A DNA stretch of 64,000 bases from an uncultured Alphaproteobacteria bacterium. Lineage in GTDB: Bacteria > Pseudomonadota > Alphaproteobacteria > RF32 > CAG-239. The stretch covers positions 1 to 64,000 of the forward strand of contig CALXTV010000002.1 in NCBI GenBank assembly GCA_944391505.1, in the 5' to 3' direction. Each line of letters begins with the position of its first letter. Within the stretch, counting starts at the first letter, position 1. The position numbers were made by a program, and so were the translations under genes. Positions 56,094 through 64,000 of the stretch are shown piece after piece. The notes under the pieces are model-generated. The model was not told where the DNA came from and did not search any database. It saw only the letters and a program-made list of their open reading frames with translations.

Positions 56094-56504
56094 TCAACGG
56101 GCGACGCAGTCGTTGCCGCGCCATTTCCAACCGGTGACGATGCCGTCCTGAATAAGAAAAGCCGTCTGACAGATTTCTTCAACCTGATAGCCAAAAGTCT
56201 GACTGTAGGGACCGAAATCATAATTATCCATAAAAGGCGAATAAAGCACCGTTTCGCTCGGCTGGGCGCCGGTCGTATTATAAATATAGTATTCCGACGG
56301 TACATAGATGTCATTGGCCTTGGTATAAGTGATGATTTTGTCGCCGTTGTCCAGAATCCGAGTGGCGCTCGGACGGCCCCATTTGGCAATAAGAGAGTTC
56401 TCCGTTTTGCCTACCCAGTCGGCGAGCTTCCGATCGTATTTTTCAGACGTGGCGCAGGCAAACAAAAACATTACCAGCACCAAAGCAAAAGAAACCTTTT
56501 TCAT
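56094..56504 (-). CDS. Hypothetical lipoprotein
   Basis: A 136-residue protein. The ATG at 56504 is set by GGGAGA six bases upstream. The signal peptide ends in MFLFAC, a lipobox. The mature N-terminus has LADWVGKTENSLIAKWGRPS, a helix-then-WGxP pattern common in small bacterial lipoproteins. Two Cys near the end may pair (EEICQTAF, GNDCVAR). Function unknown. Confidence 0.75.
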   Translation of the reverse strand: MKKVSFALVLVMFLFACATSEKYDRKLADWVGKTENSLIAKWGRPSATRILDNGDKIITYTKANDIYVPSEYYIYNTTGAQPSETVLYSPFMDNYDFGPYSQTFGYQVEEICQTAFLIQDGIVTGWKWRGNDCVAR

Positions 56505-56611
56505 TGTCTTTCTCCCTGAAATGATGTTTTCGGAGTCCAGATAAGCACTAAACGACAAAAGTCAATTAAAACTATAGAACAGTCTCATTCCACGCATACC
56601 GACAGAAAGCG

Positions 56612-56857
56612 CTATTTTTGAGTTTCGTTTCGGCGGCAAAGCTCCAGTTCCTGGCGAAGTTTGTTTATGCGGCCGATCCACTCCCAAAAAGCTGAAAGAC
56701 CCCCGTCCGGAATCTTTTCCAGTTCAGCTGCAACCTGCGGGCCGGCAACAGGATAGCGCGGGCAATAATCATAACTCGCCGCGGCGCATGAGCTCAAGAA
56801 GCTCAGAACGAGAAGCGTTGGGACGCGAATAAATATCGGCCTTGCAGCGTTCGACAT
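56612..56857 (-). CDS. Rz1-like outer-membrane spanin
   Basis: An 81-residue lipoprotein-type protein (lipobox LSFLSSC) with a Pro-containing mature start (YCPRYPVAGP) and an end like FWEWIGRINKLRQELELCR. It overlaps the gene at 56769 by 89 bases in another frame, which is the classic Rz/Rz1 arrangement of phage lysis genes. GGAGG nine bases before the ATG supports it. No holin or lysozyme gene is nearby. Confidence 0.6.
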   Translation of the reverse strand: MSNAARPIFIRVPTLLVLSFLSSCAAASYDYCPRYPVAGPQVAAELEKIPDGGLSAFWEWIGRINKLRQELELCRRNETQK

Positions 56858-56975
56858 ACCTGATTACCTCCTTTTCTTTGACTAATGTTTCTATCCGGCA
56901 ATGGCTGCGACCAAGTTTATAAAACAAAGCACAAACCAATGATGCCGATATGACGACAAATAAGATTTTTGACAT
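56769..56975 (-). CDS. Rz-like inner-membrane spanin
   Basis: A 68-residue protein: an N-terminal signal anchor (ILFVVISASLVCALFYKLG), then a charged helix (IETLVKEKEVIRYVERCK) and SRPNASRSELLELMRRG. GAGG lies upstream of the ATG. With the overlapping lipoprotein it would form a two-part spanin fusing inner and outer membranes during phage lysis. It is short for an i-spanin, so it may be degenerate. Confidence 0.55.
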   Translation of the reverse strand: MSKILFVVISASLVCALFYKLGRSHCRIETLVKEKEVIRYVERCKADIYSRPNASRSELLELMRRGEL

Positions 56976-56995
56976 GATTTTCCTCTGAAAACAAA

Positions 56996-57023
56996 AAAAC
57001 CGCCGATTATTCGGCGGTTTTCG
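56996..57023 (-). terminator. Rho-independent terminator
   Basis: AAAACCGCCGA-TTAT-TCGGCGGTTTT, a perfect 11-bp stem with T-runs, between the membrane gene at 57175 and the spanin-like pair. Confidence 0.82.
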
Positions 57024-57174
57024 GACACATTTACAGCCCGTGACGTTTTTTTATGTAACATAAAAAACGCACATTGTCAAGGATTTTATTCCTATTCATT
57101 TTATTCGTACTTTCTTGCCCCTTCAGGTTTTATGTTGCTCCGGCGTTAAAAAATTGCGGAACCGTTTAGTTGAA

Positions 57175-57570
57175 TCAGAGAGGAACGCATTTTTGAATTG
57201 TGTTCCATGTGAGGCAATCCGTACGACAAATGTGCTGGTCATAGTCCCAGACATATCCCTTGTCTAAGCAATTATCTAAATAATGCGCTCTCTTAATATG
57301 AATATTAAAAAAATACATTTGCAAAAATGCCGTGATTACCAAAGCAGAAAATAAGTAGTGTTTTAATTTAAATTTAACAATAGTCCACAAGACTAATATC
57401 CAACATAATGTTGTTATAATGGCAACATATTGAATATGCGACATTTCGGCTTCCGGATTTTGTGTGACAAAAGCTTCATAAATTAAGGCAACAATTAAAG
57501 GGAAAACAATTATTCCCCTAATTCCAATCAACAAAGCCTTTAGACATAAATTTTTGACTTGTTCTTTCAT
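57175..57570 (-). CDS. Small membrane protein, AT-rich
   Basis: A 131-residue protein with about four hydrophobic segments. A Cys-containing tail follows (CLDKGYVWDYDQHICRTDCL), whose Cys-x12-Cys layout resembles the tail of the gene at 33776. GGAG seven bases before the ATG is clear. The composition is more AT-rich than its neighbours, suggesting acquired DNA. It follows the gene at 57622 by 51 bases. No family recognised. Confidence 0.65.
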   Translation of the reverse strand: MKEQVKNLCLKALLIGIRGIIVFPLIVALIYEAFVTQNPEAEMSHIQYVAIITTLCWILVLWTIVKFKLKHYLFSALVITAFLQMYFFNIHIKRAHYLDNCLDKGYVWDYDQHICRTDCLTWNTIQKCVPL

Positions 57571-57621
57571 TAAATTTACTCCTTAAAATTTATTCTAAAA
57601 GCTTTGTTGAGATATGCAAGT

Positions 57622-58194
57622 TTATTTATAATAATCCCGAGGGTTACGGGAACAGCTTTCCAAAAGATTTTTTCCCGCTTTGGCACCACGCCAGCCGCGT
57701 CGATTGGCTTCCCAATCATCGGAAACAGATTGAAGGCCATCTTTGACTATTCCGTAAGGAAATTCTCTAACAGCACTCATTGCTTTACCGACAAATTCTC
57801 CCCATTTCCCTCTTTGGGCCGCTTCATAGTTAGCTTTGCAATGAAAAAATTTGTCACTCCCAATAATTTTGCTATTTTTCATTTCATTATAGTTGTCAAT
57901 GAAATCTTGAAAAGGAGCCAGTAAATTATTTTTCCTTTCTGTTATAGAATTGTTATTTTTTAGGTAGTTATTAAGGTATTTCTCTGTTTTTTTACCCCAA
58001 TTTTCAGAAACATCTGATTTTCTTGTTCGGTATTTTCCGGAACTGAGTATCGCAGCAAATTGCCTGATTTCGGCAGTTTTTATGACGACATTGTTAAAAA
58101 TGAAAACACTAAAGACCGCTACTTTACCGAAGACATTAACGGGGTGGGTCTGGATATTCCACGAAACGCTATCAGGCATGATGCCAACAAGCAT
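57622..58194 (-). CDS. Phage-type protein module, 5' end uncertain
   Basis: The supported part is the C-terminal ~100 residues: SDKFFHCKANYEAAQRGKWG, then VREFPYGIVKDG and SDDWEANRRGWRGA. This resembles a module (HCKAN-x-EA...RE...AN-x-xG) found in phage and toxin-type proteins. Upstream, the frame overlaps the opposite-strand fragment at 58060. ATGs at 58194 or 58179 lack ribosome sites; the next is 57882. The gene may be a fragment left by rearrangement near 58020-58060. Confidence 0.45.
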   Translation of the reverse strand: MLVGIMPDSVSWNIQTHPVNVFGKVAVFSVFIFNNVVIKTAEIRQFAAILSSGKYRTRKSDVSENWGKKTEKYLNNYLKNNNSITERKNNLLAPFQDFIDNYNEMKNSKIIGSDKFFHCKANYEAAQRGKWGEFVGKAMSAVREFPYGIVKDGLQSVSDDWEANRRGWRGAKAGKNLLESCSRNPRDYYK

Positions 58195-59646
58195 GGTTTG
58201 ACCAAGGAAGAGTGGCAGGGAATTTTTGATGCTGTTCGCAACGGCGGAATAAAAGAAGCCAGAATGGGCGATTATTCAAAAATGCACGGTGTTCCGGTTA
58301 AAATGGTTGTCGACGTTAACGGCGTTGAATATGGGGTGACTTTTGAACATATGCGAAATGGCCGCAATCTTATACAAAGCGCTTTTGTTTTGGATGATAA
58401 AGGTTGGATAAACGAAAAACAAAAAAAGAAGAGTTCCCAAGCGGAAGCCAGTGAACCACTTCCTAAAAGTCGTCGGTTGGGTAACTCTATGTTTAATATT
58501 ATATCATCTTTGGATGGAAATGTCAATAACCGCGGGACGTTTGACCCGAATAATGACAATATTTATTATCAGGAGAGAATTGCCGACAGGGTTAAAGAAA
58601 TATTTCAGCCGGCATTTTCTGATGTTGAAAAGTTCGCAGAGACATTGAAAAAAGCCATCAGAGGTGAACTGAAGCCGCAGACGATGTTACAGGTTTCTTC
58701 ATCGACACCGGAAGTTTATAAAAGTTTGGGCGTTGAAGATAAGGCTCTTAATTTACCGCAGAATGTTCTAAGAAAAATAAATATCGGCAAACATAATGTT
58801 CCGCTTTCAGTAATTGAGAATTTGCCCGAGTTTATTGCAAACCCGCTTGTTGTTCTCGATTCTAAAACAGAAGCAGGAAGTTTTGTCTCAGTTTTGGATG
58901 CTACTGATGCAAACGGCGATACTGTTGTAGCGGTTATTAAGCCAACAGACAGGAATTATAATGTTATACCGAGTGTATATGGTAAAAAAGAGATAGAAAA
59001 TTTAATCAAGAGCAGTAATGTTCGATATGTTAATGACATAGAAAAACCCGCGACAGCCTCTATAGACCTTTCCTCGCTCCAATTGCGAGGGGGTGATAGC
59101 GCCCGCGGGAACAGTAATAATATACTCCAAAAATCGGATATTGTCAATATCCTTAATCAAAACACGACCAATCCGAAAGGTTCTTATAACCCTAATACCG
59201 GTGTGATTAAGATATTTGAAACGGCGGATTTTTCCACGCTTCCGCATGAGTTGGCGCATTACTGGCTTGATAATATGTGGAACTATACCCGCAGCGGCAA
59301 TGCCAGCGAACAATATAAACAGAGATGGAATGTGATAGCCAACTGGCTGAATGTGAGACCTGAACAAACCAGATTAACCCGCGGCCAGCAGGAAAAATTT
59401 GCCCGCGGCTATGAGCAATATCTGCGCGAGGGAAAAGCGCCGAACAACTACCTGAAGCAGGCTTTTCGGAGCTTTTGGAACTGGCTGCGCCATTTATACA
59501 GAACGGCTGCAGAGCTGAATGCGGATATAAATGATGGGATTTGTTCCGTTTATGATGAGATTATCGGCGGCAAGGATTTTATTCCTATCTATTTTATTGG
59601 TGCTGCACTTGTTTTTTGGCCTGCATCAATTGTTTCAGATTTTTAA
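58060..59646 (+). CDS. Fragment of a polyvalent-type mobile-element protein
   Basis: A 528-residue frame opening after a stop at 58015-58017, with only a TTG start and no ribosome site, so probably truncated. An N-terminal part (~1-125) looks like a small nuclease-type fold. Residues ~205-330 (LNLPQNVLRKINIGKHNVPL ... LPEFIANPLVVLDSKTEAGS) match the barnase/EndoU/ColicinE5/RelE-like nuclease found at MuF and polyvalent C-termini. A zincin motif follows (TLPHELAHYWLDNMW). The last ~25 residues overlap the next gene and look foreign. Such proteins are carried by phages and conjugative elements. Confidence 0.6.
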   Translation: MPDFGSFYDDIVKNENTKDRYFTEDINGVGLDIPRNAIRHDANKHGLTKEEWQGIFDAVRNGGIKEARMGDYSKMHGVPVKMVVDVNGVEYGVTFEHMRNGRNLIQSAFVLDDKGWINEKQKKKSSQAEASEPLPKSRRLGNSMFNIISSLDGNVNNRGTFDPNNDNIYYQERIADRVKEIFQPAFSDVEKFAETLKKAIRGELKPQTMLQVSSSTPEVYKSLGVEDKALNLPQNVLRKINIGKHNVPLSVIENLPEFIANPLVVLDSKTEAGSFVSVLDATDANGDTVVAVIKPTDRNYNVIPSVYGKKEIENLIKSSNVRYVNDIEKPATASIDLSSLQLRGGDSARGNSNNILQKSDIVNILNQNTTNPKGSYNPNTGVIKIFETADFSTLPHELAHYWLDNMWNYTRSGNASEQYKQRWNVIANWLNVRPEQTRLTRGQQEKFARGYEQYLREGKAPNNYLKQAFRSFWNWLRHLYRTAAELNADINDGICSVYDEIIGGKDFIPIYFIGAALVFWPASIVSDF

Positions 59647-60949
59647 TCTGTTTCAGGTTTTGCCGGTGCTTTTGCTGAAGCGACGGAGAGGCCTGATCAT
59701 AGCGGCTGAATGAACTCAATATACCGCCATTGGCAAGCGATGCCATTTTTTTGACGCCCTCGCCCTTATTCCCCGCGGCCGCAATGTCATGCAGCAACTG
59801 CGCTTGTTCGGAAGACGACAGTTTTTCCTTGCTTTGCAACGCGTTTTCCAGAGATGAGCGAACCCCGTATTCTTTGTAAACAAGATAAGTATAGGCCAGT
59901 TTTTCTTTGCTGACATCCTGCGGAAGACTGAAAATTCCCCGTTCAAGCTGACTGTCTATCTGTTTATAAATTTTTTCTTTTTGCCGAGTCGAAGACAGTA
60001 TTTCAACGGCATTATCGTAATAATTGTTCCATATCTTCTGATTTTGTGACATCTGGTTTTCTTTTGTCTTGTTTTCTTTGTTCCGTGTTACCTTAGACCA
60101 GACAGTTGTATCAGCAAGCGTTGCGGTTTCCTTCTTTTCAACCGGCATCTTCCGCACTTCCGTTACTGTCCGGTGTTGTTCCTTATGCCGATTATTCTCA
60201 CAAGATTTAATTCCCCAAAGGCTGCCAGCCAAGGTCAATACGGCAAGTCCCCAAACTTTGACCCTACCGCTTATCCGGCGCAGGAAATTCTTTTTGTTTT
60301 GCGGTTGATTTTGCCGAACTACAGGAGCCTCTTTCTGTTTGCTGATTAACCCGGCGACTTCCGAAAGCACCTGTTGTTCTTTGCTACCGACACCTACCGG
60401 ATGGCAAACAATCTTTATATAATTTCTAAACTCCTGATAATCTTCAGGACGCAACATAAATTTTCCGGCCGCATAGGCATCAACATAGTCCTGAGCCTCG
60501 GTTCTCAATTTTTGAGCCAGGCGATTGTATTTGCCACGAAACAGCGGGTCACCGTAGCTTTTTTGGCAGGCGTTTTTATAATTATTATATTTTTTTCTTA
60601 ACACGGAAGCCGAAAAATAAGGCTGCTTGTTCATTCCCAAAAAATTACCGACTTTTTCAAGAGCACCAGTGTTTTTCTTTTCAAGATAGGCGCGTACATC
60701 GAAATCGGCGCGGCTCTGAAGCTTGTCCAAAAGTTCGTCGTTTTTCCCAAAAGTATTTATGTACAATGCCCATAATTTGACATCATCAATCTGCACTTCA
60801 TCCTGACTGAACTTGGTCAAAAATCGGTTGGCACGATATTCAATCTCACTGATTTTTGCATAGCGTCCGGCCGTAAATTTTTTCCGGTTGAGCCTTGAAT
60901 ACTCGTCAATGTCTTTTTTCAGCAATTTTTTGGATATTCTTACTTTCAT
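59594..60949 (-). CDS. Hypothetical single-pass membrane protein
   Basis: A 451-residue protein. The N-terminal ~220 residues are basic and helical (KVRISKKLLKKDIDEYSRLN), with one transmembrane segment near 230-248 (VWGLAVLTLAGSLWGI). The C-terminal half is helical and Gln/Lys/Ser-rich and ends in QMQAKKQ-like sequence. Its 3' end overlaps the opposite-strand polyvalent fragment by 53 bases. A 13-bp palindrome lies just upstream. Function unknown. Confidence 0.68.
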   Translation of the reverse strand: MKVRISKKLLKKDIDEYSRLNRKKFTAGRYAKISEIEYRANRFLTKFSQDEVQIDDVKLWALYINTFGKNDELLDKLQSRADFDVRAYLEKKNTGALEKVGNFLGMNKQPYFSASVLRKKYNNYKNACQKSYGDPLFRGKYNRLAQKLRTEAQDYVDAYAAGKFMLRPEDYQEFRNYIKIVCHPVGVGSKEQQVLSEVAGLISKQKEAPVVRQNQPQNKKNFLRRISGRVKVWGLAVLTLAGSLWGIKSCENNRHKEQHRTVTEVRKMPVEKKETATLADTTVWSKVTRNKENKTKENQMSQNQKIWNNYYDNAVEILSSTRQKEKIYKQIDSQLERGIFSLPQDVSKEKLAYTYLVYKEYGVRSSLENALQSKEKLSSSEQAQLLHDIAAAGNKGEGVKKMASLANGGILSSFSRYDQASPSLQQKHRQNLKQIKNLKQLMQAKKQVQHQ

Positions 60950-60981
60950 TTTAAATTTCCATATTTAGAAAACGTTGCATT

Positions 60982-61014
60982 TTGACAAATAAACCTTTTT
61001 TGTTTATTTGTCAA
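60982..61014 (-). promoter_or_regulatory. Palindromic operator-like site
   Basis: A perfect 13-bp inverted repeat TTGACAAATAAAC / GTTTATTTGTCAA with a 7-base spacer, 32 bases before the 451-residue gene. Its minus-strand arm contains TTGACA, so it may overlap a -35 box. A repressor site is inferred. Confidence 0.5.
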
Positions 61015-61083
61015 TAATTTTGTCATATTTTAATTTTTGGAATTATCATAAAAAGCCCGGTAGTTCGAGCTGTCTTTATTCAT

Positions 61084-61121
61084 CACCACTAAAAAAGCCT
61101 CCGCTCGGGAGACTTTTTTAG

Positions 61122-61126
<5 letters not shown>
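61084..61126 (-). terminator. tRNA-Thr terminator, overlapping the CCA end
   Basis: A 14-bp perfect outer stem CACCACTAAAAAAG/CTTTTTTAGTGGTG includes the tRNA's terminal CACCA bases; an inner CTCC/GGAG stem lies within it. Confidence 0.8.
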
Positions 61127-61197
<71 letters not shown>

Positions 61198-61238
61198 AAC
61201 GCTTTACTTTTTAGCATGCTTTTTTTATTTTGCAAGCA

Positions 61239-63674
61239 TTACTTTTCATCTTTTTTAATTTTTCTTTTAGCATAGAACTGTTCGTCAGAAGCAACACGCT
61301 CGCCCTGGTAAACAACCATTTGCTGGAACGGAATTTCTATTCCCTCCTCAATAAAGCGTCTGTTTATCTCATACCGAAGTTCACTCGGTATTGTCCAACC
61401 GTTCCAAATATCGTTGGTATAGCAGCGGATTTCAAACTCCATGCTGGAAGCGGCAAAATCCTTAAAAAGCACATAAGGCGCCGGATTTTTCAGCACATAC
61501 TTGCATTTAGCCGCGCATTCAAGCAAAATTCTTTTCACCTTTTCGACATCCGTACCATAAGCGACTCCAACCGTAACCGACTGGCGAGACCAGTTATTGC
61601 CGTGTGTCAGGTTAGTTACCGAATTGGAAATGAGCGTCGCGTTCGGAATAATGATGCTGGTCTTTTTAAACGTTTCAACTTCCGTTGAACGAATGTTAAT
61701 CTGCTTTATTTTTCCTTCTTCGCCATTGACAATAACCCAGTCGCCGACCTTGAACGGGCGTTCAAACAAAATAATGATGCCCGATACAAAGTTATTAATA
61801 ACATTCTGCAGCCCAAAACCGATACCAACCGAGAGAGCCGAAGCAATCAACGCCAGATTGGAAAGGTTGCCGCCCATAACGGTTATGGCGATGATAGCCG
61901 CCAGAATAAAACCGACAAAGCTTATGCCCGAAGACAAAGAATGTTTAATGCCGTCATCTATATCCATTTTGCTCAAAACGTTGTTTACAAGACGAACCCG
62001 AAGCGCCTTGACAACAGCCAACGAGACAAAAAAAGCCAAGATGGCAAAAATTATGGCAATCAGCGAAATGTTGACACCGCCAATCTGAAAACCAAAAAAC
62101 AGCTTTTTGATACTGTTTAACAGCAAATCGGTTGAAACACCCCATAAAGACAACAGGGCAAAAACGGCAATTACCACCAGCACCGGATCAATAATAAGGC
62201 TCATCCAAAAATCTATTTTGGCAAGCATTCTCCGACGCATTTTAAATGTTTTGACCCAGAAGCGGAGCAGCAAAAGCCTCTGCAAACCCTCAAGAAGGAC
62301 TTTGCGCATGACCATAAAAAAGCCAACAACAATCACCGATAAAATCGACCGATTCAATATAAACGCAGATAATTTCGGATAACCGGCAACCGCCAGCCAA
62401 AAGACAGCTACGACAAAGAGCGACACGAAAAATATAATTTTAAATGCTGTACTTAATCCGTCATTCTCATCGCTCTCTGTCGTATCCGGCAAATCTTCAC
62501 AGGTATCATTTTCACCATCCCAAAAAACCCGTTTGACAATCAGCACAATGCAAAATGCCTTTATGCCGCATGACGCAACCGTAATAAAATAGTTTAGCTC
62601 AAGGCCGTAGTTGGCGCTGATGGATACATGTTCCAAAAAAGATACCAAGCCAATGGCATAAGCGCTGAAGTACAGTGCCTTGGTTATACGTCTGGCCTTT
62701 TCATTGCCGACGTTTACCAAACGCCATTTTTCATTATAGGGAGCGAAAGTTACCCGGGAGAATGCCGAGGCAAATACGACATATAAAGAATAGTACAGCA
62801 GCGAACCCAAGACCAAACCGAAGAAACCTACCGTAAAAACCTTCGTACTGACCATCCATATTAAAAAACCGATAATAATCGAAGCAGGAATGACCCCGTA
62901 AGCTATGGCAACAAAAATAGCTGCAAAAACTTTCTTTTCATACCGCGGGTGTTCAACATCTTTCTTATAACCAAAGCGGCGCATGATGAACAGGCGCAGC
63001 CAAATACCCAGGAAAAGGGACAACAGGGCCGTAAAGCCCACAGGTATAATATTTGATTTTACATATTTTTTTTGCTTACTGTTGAGCTCGCCGTACCATT
63101 CTACCGGAGATTTTATGATATCAAAAACAAATTGAACAAACTGTTCCGAAGCTTTTAACAAGACTTCCGGATGATACAATGGTGTCTGTTTGGTTATCAG
63201 GTTTCCCAGCAATTCTTTATTGCGGATATCAAGTATCAGCGCATTGAGCTCGTCTATTCTGGCCAACAGGATATCCGCCTCGGCAAGGCGACCTTTTTGA
63301 AAAACTTCTTCCTTCCCAAATTCGTCTCTTTGCTGAGCAATAACGGACAATTCTTTGCCGTCTTCGGGCGCTTCACCCAAAGCTTCTATTCTTTTTTGAA
63401 CAAATTTAAGTTCCTGTTCTATATTTTTTCTGGCAACCAGCAGGCTTATCCGGTTTTCCTCCAAAAACTGAACCTCGTCGCTCATTTTCTGGGTGGAAGT
63501 CTCCCCTTTTTTCAGCATATCTTCAATAGCCTGGAGTTTCCGACTGTTTTCCTGATAATTTATTTCCGTTCCGTTATCGGGCTTATCAACCGCCGATGCC
63601 TTTTCCGGTGCTGCAAGAGAAACAGAAAACAGCATGATAACGCTTAGCAGAAAAACTCTCAAAAACTTCTTCAT
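61239..63674 (-). CDS. Large mechanosensitive channel, MscS/MscK family
   Basis: An 811-residue protein. A signal peptide (FLLSVIMLFSVSLAAPEKA) precedes a periplasmic coiled-coil region (~40-190, DUF3772-like). About ten transmembrane segments follow, then the MscS core near 625-760 (ALSVGIGFGLQNVINNFVSG, ERPFKVGDWVIVNGEEGKI, TSIIIPNATLISNSVTNLTH). It opens under membrane tension to release solutes. GGAG precedes the ATG. It is upstream of tRNA-Thr and downstream of asd on the same strand. Confidence 0.92.
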   Translation of the reverse strand: MKKFLRVFLLSVIMLFSVSLAAPEKASAVDKPDNGTEINYQENSRKLQAIEDMLKKGETSTQKMSDEVQFLEENRISLLVARKNIEQELKFVQKRIEALGEAPEDGKELSVIAQQRDEFGKEEVFQKGRLAEADILLARIDELNALILDIRNKELLGNLITKQTPLYHPEVLLKASEQFVQFVFDIIKSPVEWYGELNSKQKKYVKSNIIPVGFTALLSLFLGIWLRLFIMRRFGYKKDVEHPRYEKKVFAAIFVAIAYGVIPASIIIGFLIWMVSTKVFTVGFFGLVLGSLLYYSLYVVFASAFSRVTFAPYNEKWRLVNVGNEKARRITKALYFSAYAIGLVSFLEHVSISANYGLELNYFITVASCGIKAFCIVLIVKRVFWDGENDTCEDLPDTTESDENDGLSTAFKIIFFVSLFVVAVFWLAVAGYPKLSAFILNRSILSVIVVGFFMVMRKVLLEGLQRLLLLRFWVKTFKMRRRMLAKIDFWMSLIIDPVLVVIAVFALLSLWGVSTDLLLNSIKKLFFGFQIGGVNISLIAIIFAILAFFVSLAVVKALRVRLVNNVLSKMDIDDGIKHSLSSGISFVGFILAAIIAITVMGGNLSNLALIASALSVGIGFGLQNVINNFVSGIIILFERPFKVGDWVIVNGEEGKIKQINIRSTEVETFKKTSIIIPNATLISNSVTNLTHGNNWSRQSVTVGVAYGTDVEKVKRILLECAAKCKYVLKNPAPYVLFKDFAASSMEFEIRCYTNDIWNGWTIPSELRYEINRRFIEEGIEIPFQQMVVYQGERVASDEQFYAKRKIKKDEK

Positions 63675-63695
63675 GGGCTGGCTCCAAAAAATTTA

Positions 63696-64000
63696 TTACT
63701 TTTCCGCCAATAAGTGCTTCATTACACCAAAGGCATTTTTGGCAATGCCTACGCGCAGGTTGTCGGCAACCGACCAAAAACTGAAACCGTTTTCGACCGA
63801 GGCATCCTGGCGCAGACGGCTGACATAGATTTCGTCTTCGCCCTGAACATCGGTCAGGCTGACATAACCTCCCTCGACGTTCTTATCAAAGACGACTATT
63901 TCCTTTGATGATTTCATGTCTTCGCGGACTTTGTCAACGTCGACCTCTTCCTCACATTCGACGTTTACGAACTGAGCGGCACCGATAAAGGCGGGGACAA
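63696..64000 (-). CDS. asd: Aspartate-semialdehyde dehydrogenase, 3' part
   Basis: The frame is open to the window edge, so only the C-terminal ~100 residues are present. It reads PAFIGAAQFVNVECEEE, then KEIVVFDKNVEGGYVSLTDV, GEDEIYVSRLRQDASVENG and VADNLRVGIAKNAFGV. The GED...YVSR and W-x-V-x-DNLR motifs identify ASADH, which makes aspartate semialdehyde for Lys, Thr, Met and diaminopimelate. The catalytic Cys lies outside the window. Confidence 0.88.
   Translation of the reverse strand, partial: VPAFIGAAQFVNVECEEEVDVDKVREDMKSSKEIVVFDKNVEGGYVSLTDVQGEDEIYVSRLRQDASVENGFSFWSVADNLRVGIAKNAFGVMKHLLAEK

Overview
The window looks like chromosomal DNA of an uncultured, probably host-associated (gut-type) alphaproteobacterium. 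The alphaproteobacterial signs are a DUF4167 protein beside prmC and clpB, a TolC / PopZ-like (DUF2497) / ValS run, and a zinc-ribbon protein / FtsE / FtsX / DUF218 / PlsC / DUF2125 run. A bactofilin is paired with an M23 peptidase. Base composition is moderate, with AT-rich stretches at 32-36 kb and 56.5-61 kb. Many starts are decided by clear GGAG-type ribosome sites, including several TTG and GTG starts.

Layout. 0-0.9 kb: end of a secreted DUF1566-like protein. 1-6.8 kb (minus): prmC, DUF4167, a membrane phosphoesterase, clpB and a small gene. 6.9-8.8 kb: a very Cys-rich secreted repeat protein behind a structured leader. 8.9-12.2 kb: rpoH, a secreted unknown and asnS. 12.3-15.1 kb: a glycine-zipper lipoprotein, then a minus-strand trio of a zeta-toxin-like kinase and two tandem protein-glutaminase-like proteins. 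15.2-21.3 kb: a membrane protein, valS, popZ-like, tolC. 21.5-26.4 kb: glycogen phosphorylase and an 802-residue unknown. 26.6-28.4 kb: two secreted proteins and a dispersed repeat. 28.5-34.2 kb: secA, a parvulin-type isomerase and small unknowns. 34.2-36.6 kb: a SUKH-type immunity gene abutting an HNH-nuclease gene, a 210-bp tandem array built on the 3' end of tRNA-Asp, and the tRNA itself. 36.8-42.6 kb: M23 peptidase, an IS200-type element, pgk, gap, nitroreductase. 42.6-52.98 kb: argS, the ftsEX envelope run, chorismate mutase, rsmD, rluB-type synthase, tadA, smpB. 53.0-53.7 kb: dispersed repeats and a strongly promoted, multi-hairpin RNA with a 14-codon frame. 53.7-56.5 kb: bactofilin, M23 peptidase, FtsB-like, lipoprotein. 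56.6-59.65 kb: phage or plasmid debris (overlapping spanin-like genes, a polyvalent-protein fragment). 59.6-64 kb: membrane unknown, tRNA-Thr, large MscS channel, 3' part of asd.

How the parts work together. Housekeeping dominates: protein quality control (RpoH, ClpB, SecA, SmpB, parvulin), translation (AsnS, ValS, ArgS, TadA, PrmC, RsmD), glycolysis (Gap, Pgk) and envelope building (FtsEX with M23 peptidases, bactofilin, PopZ, TolC). Between these lie accessory patches that look like conflict systems: the HNH/SUKH pair in the downstream flank of a tRNA gene, the zeta-like/glutaminase-like trio, and the polyvalent-protein fragment. Both tRNA genes share an unusual plan: beyond the terminator lies an inverted copy of the tRNA's own T-arm. 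No CRISPR array, rRNA operon or integrase gene was seen.
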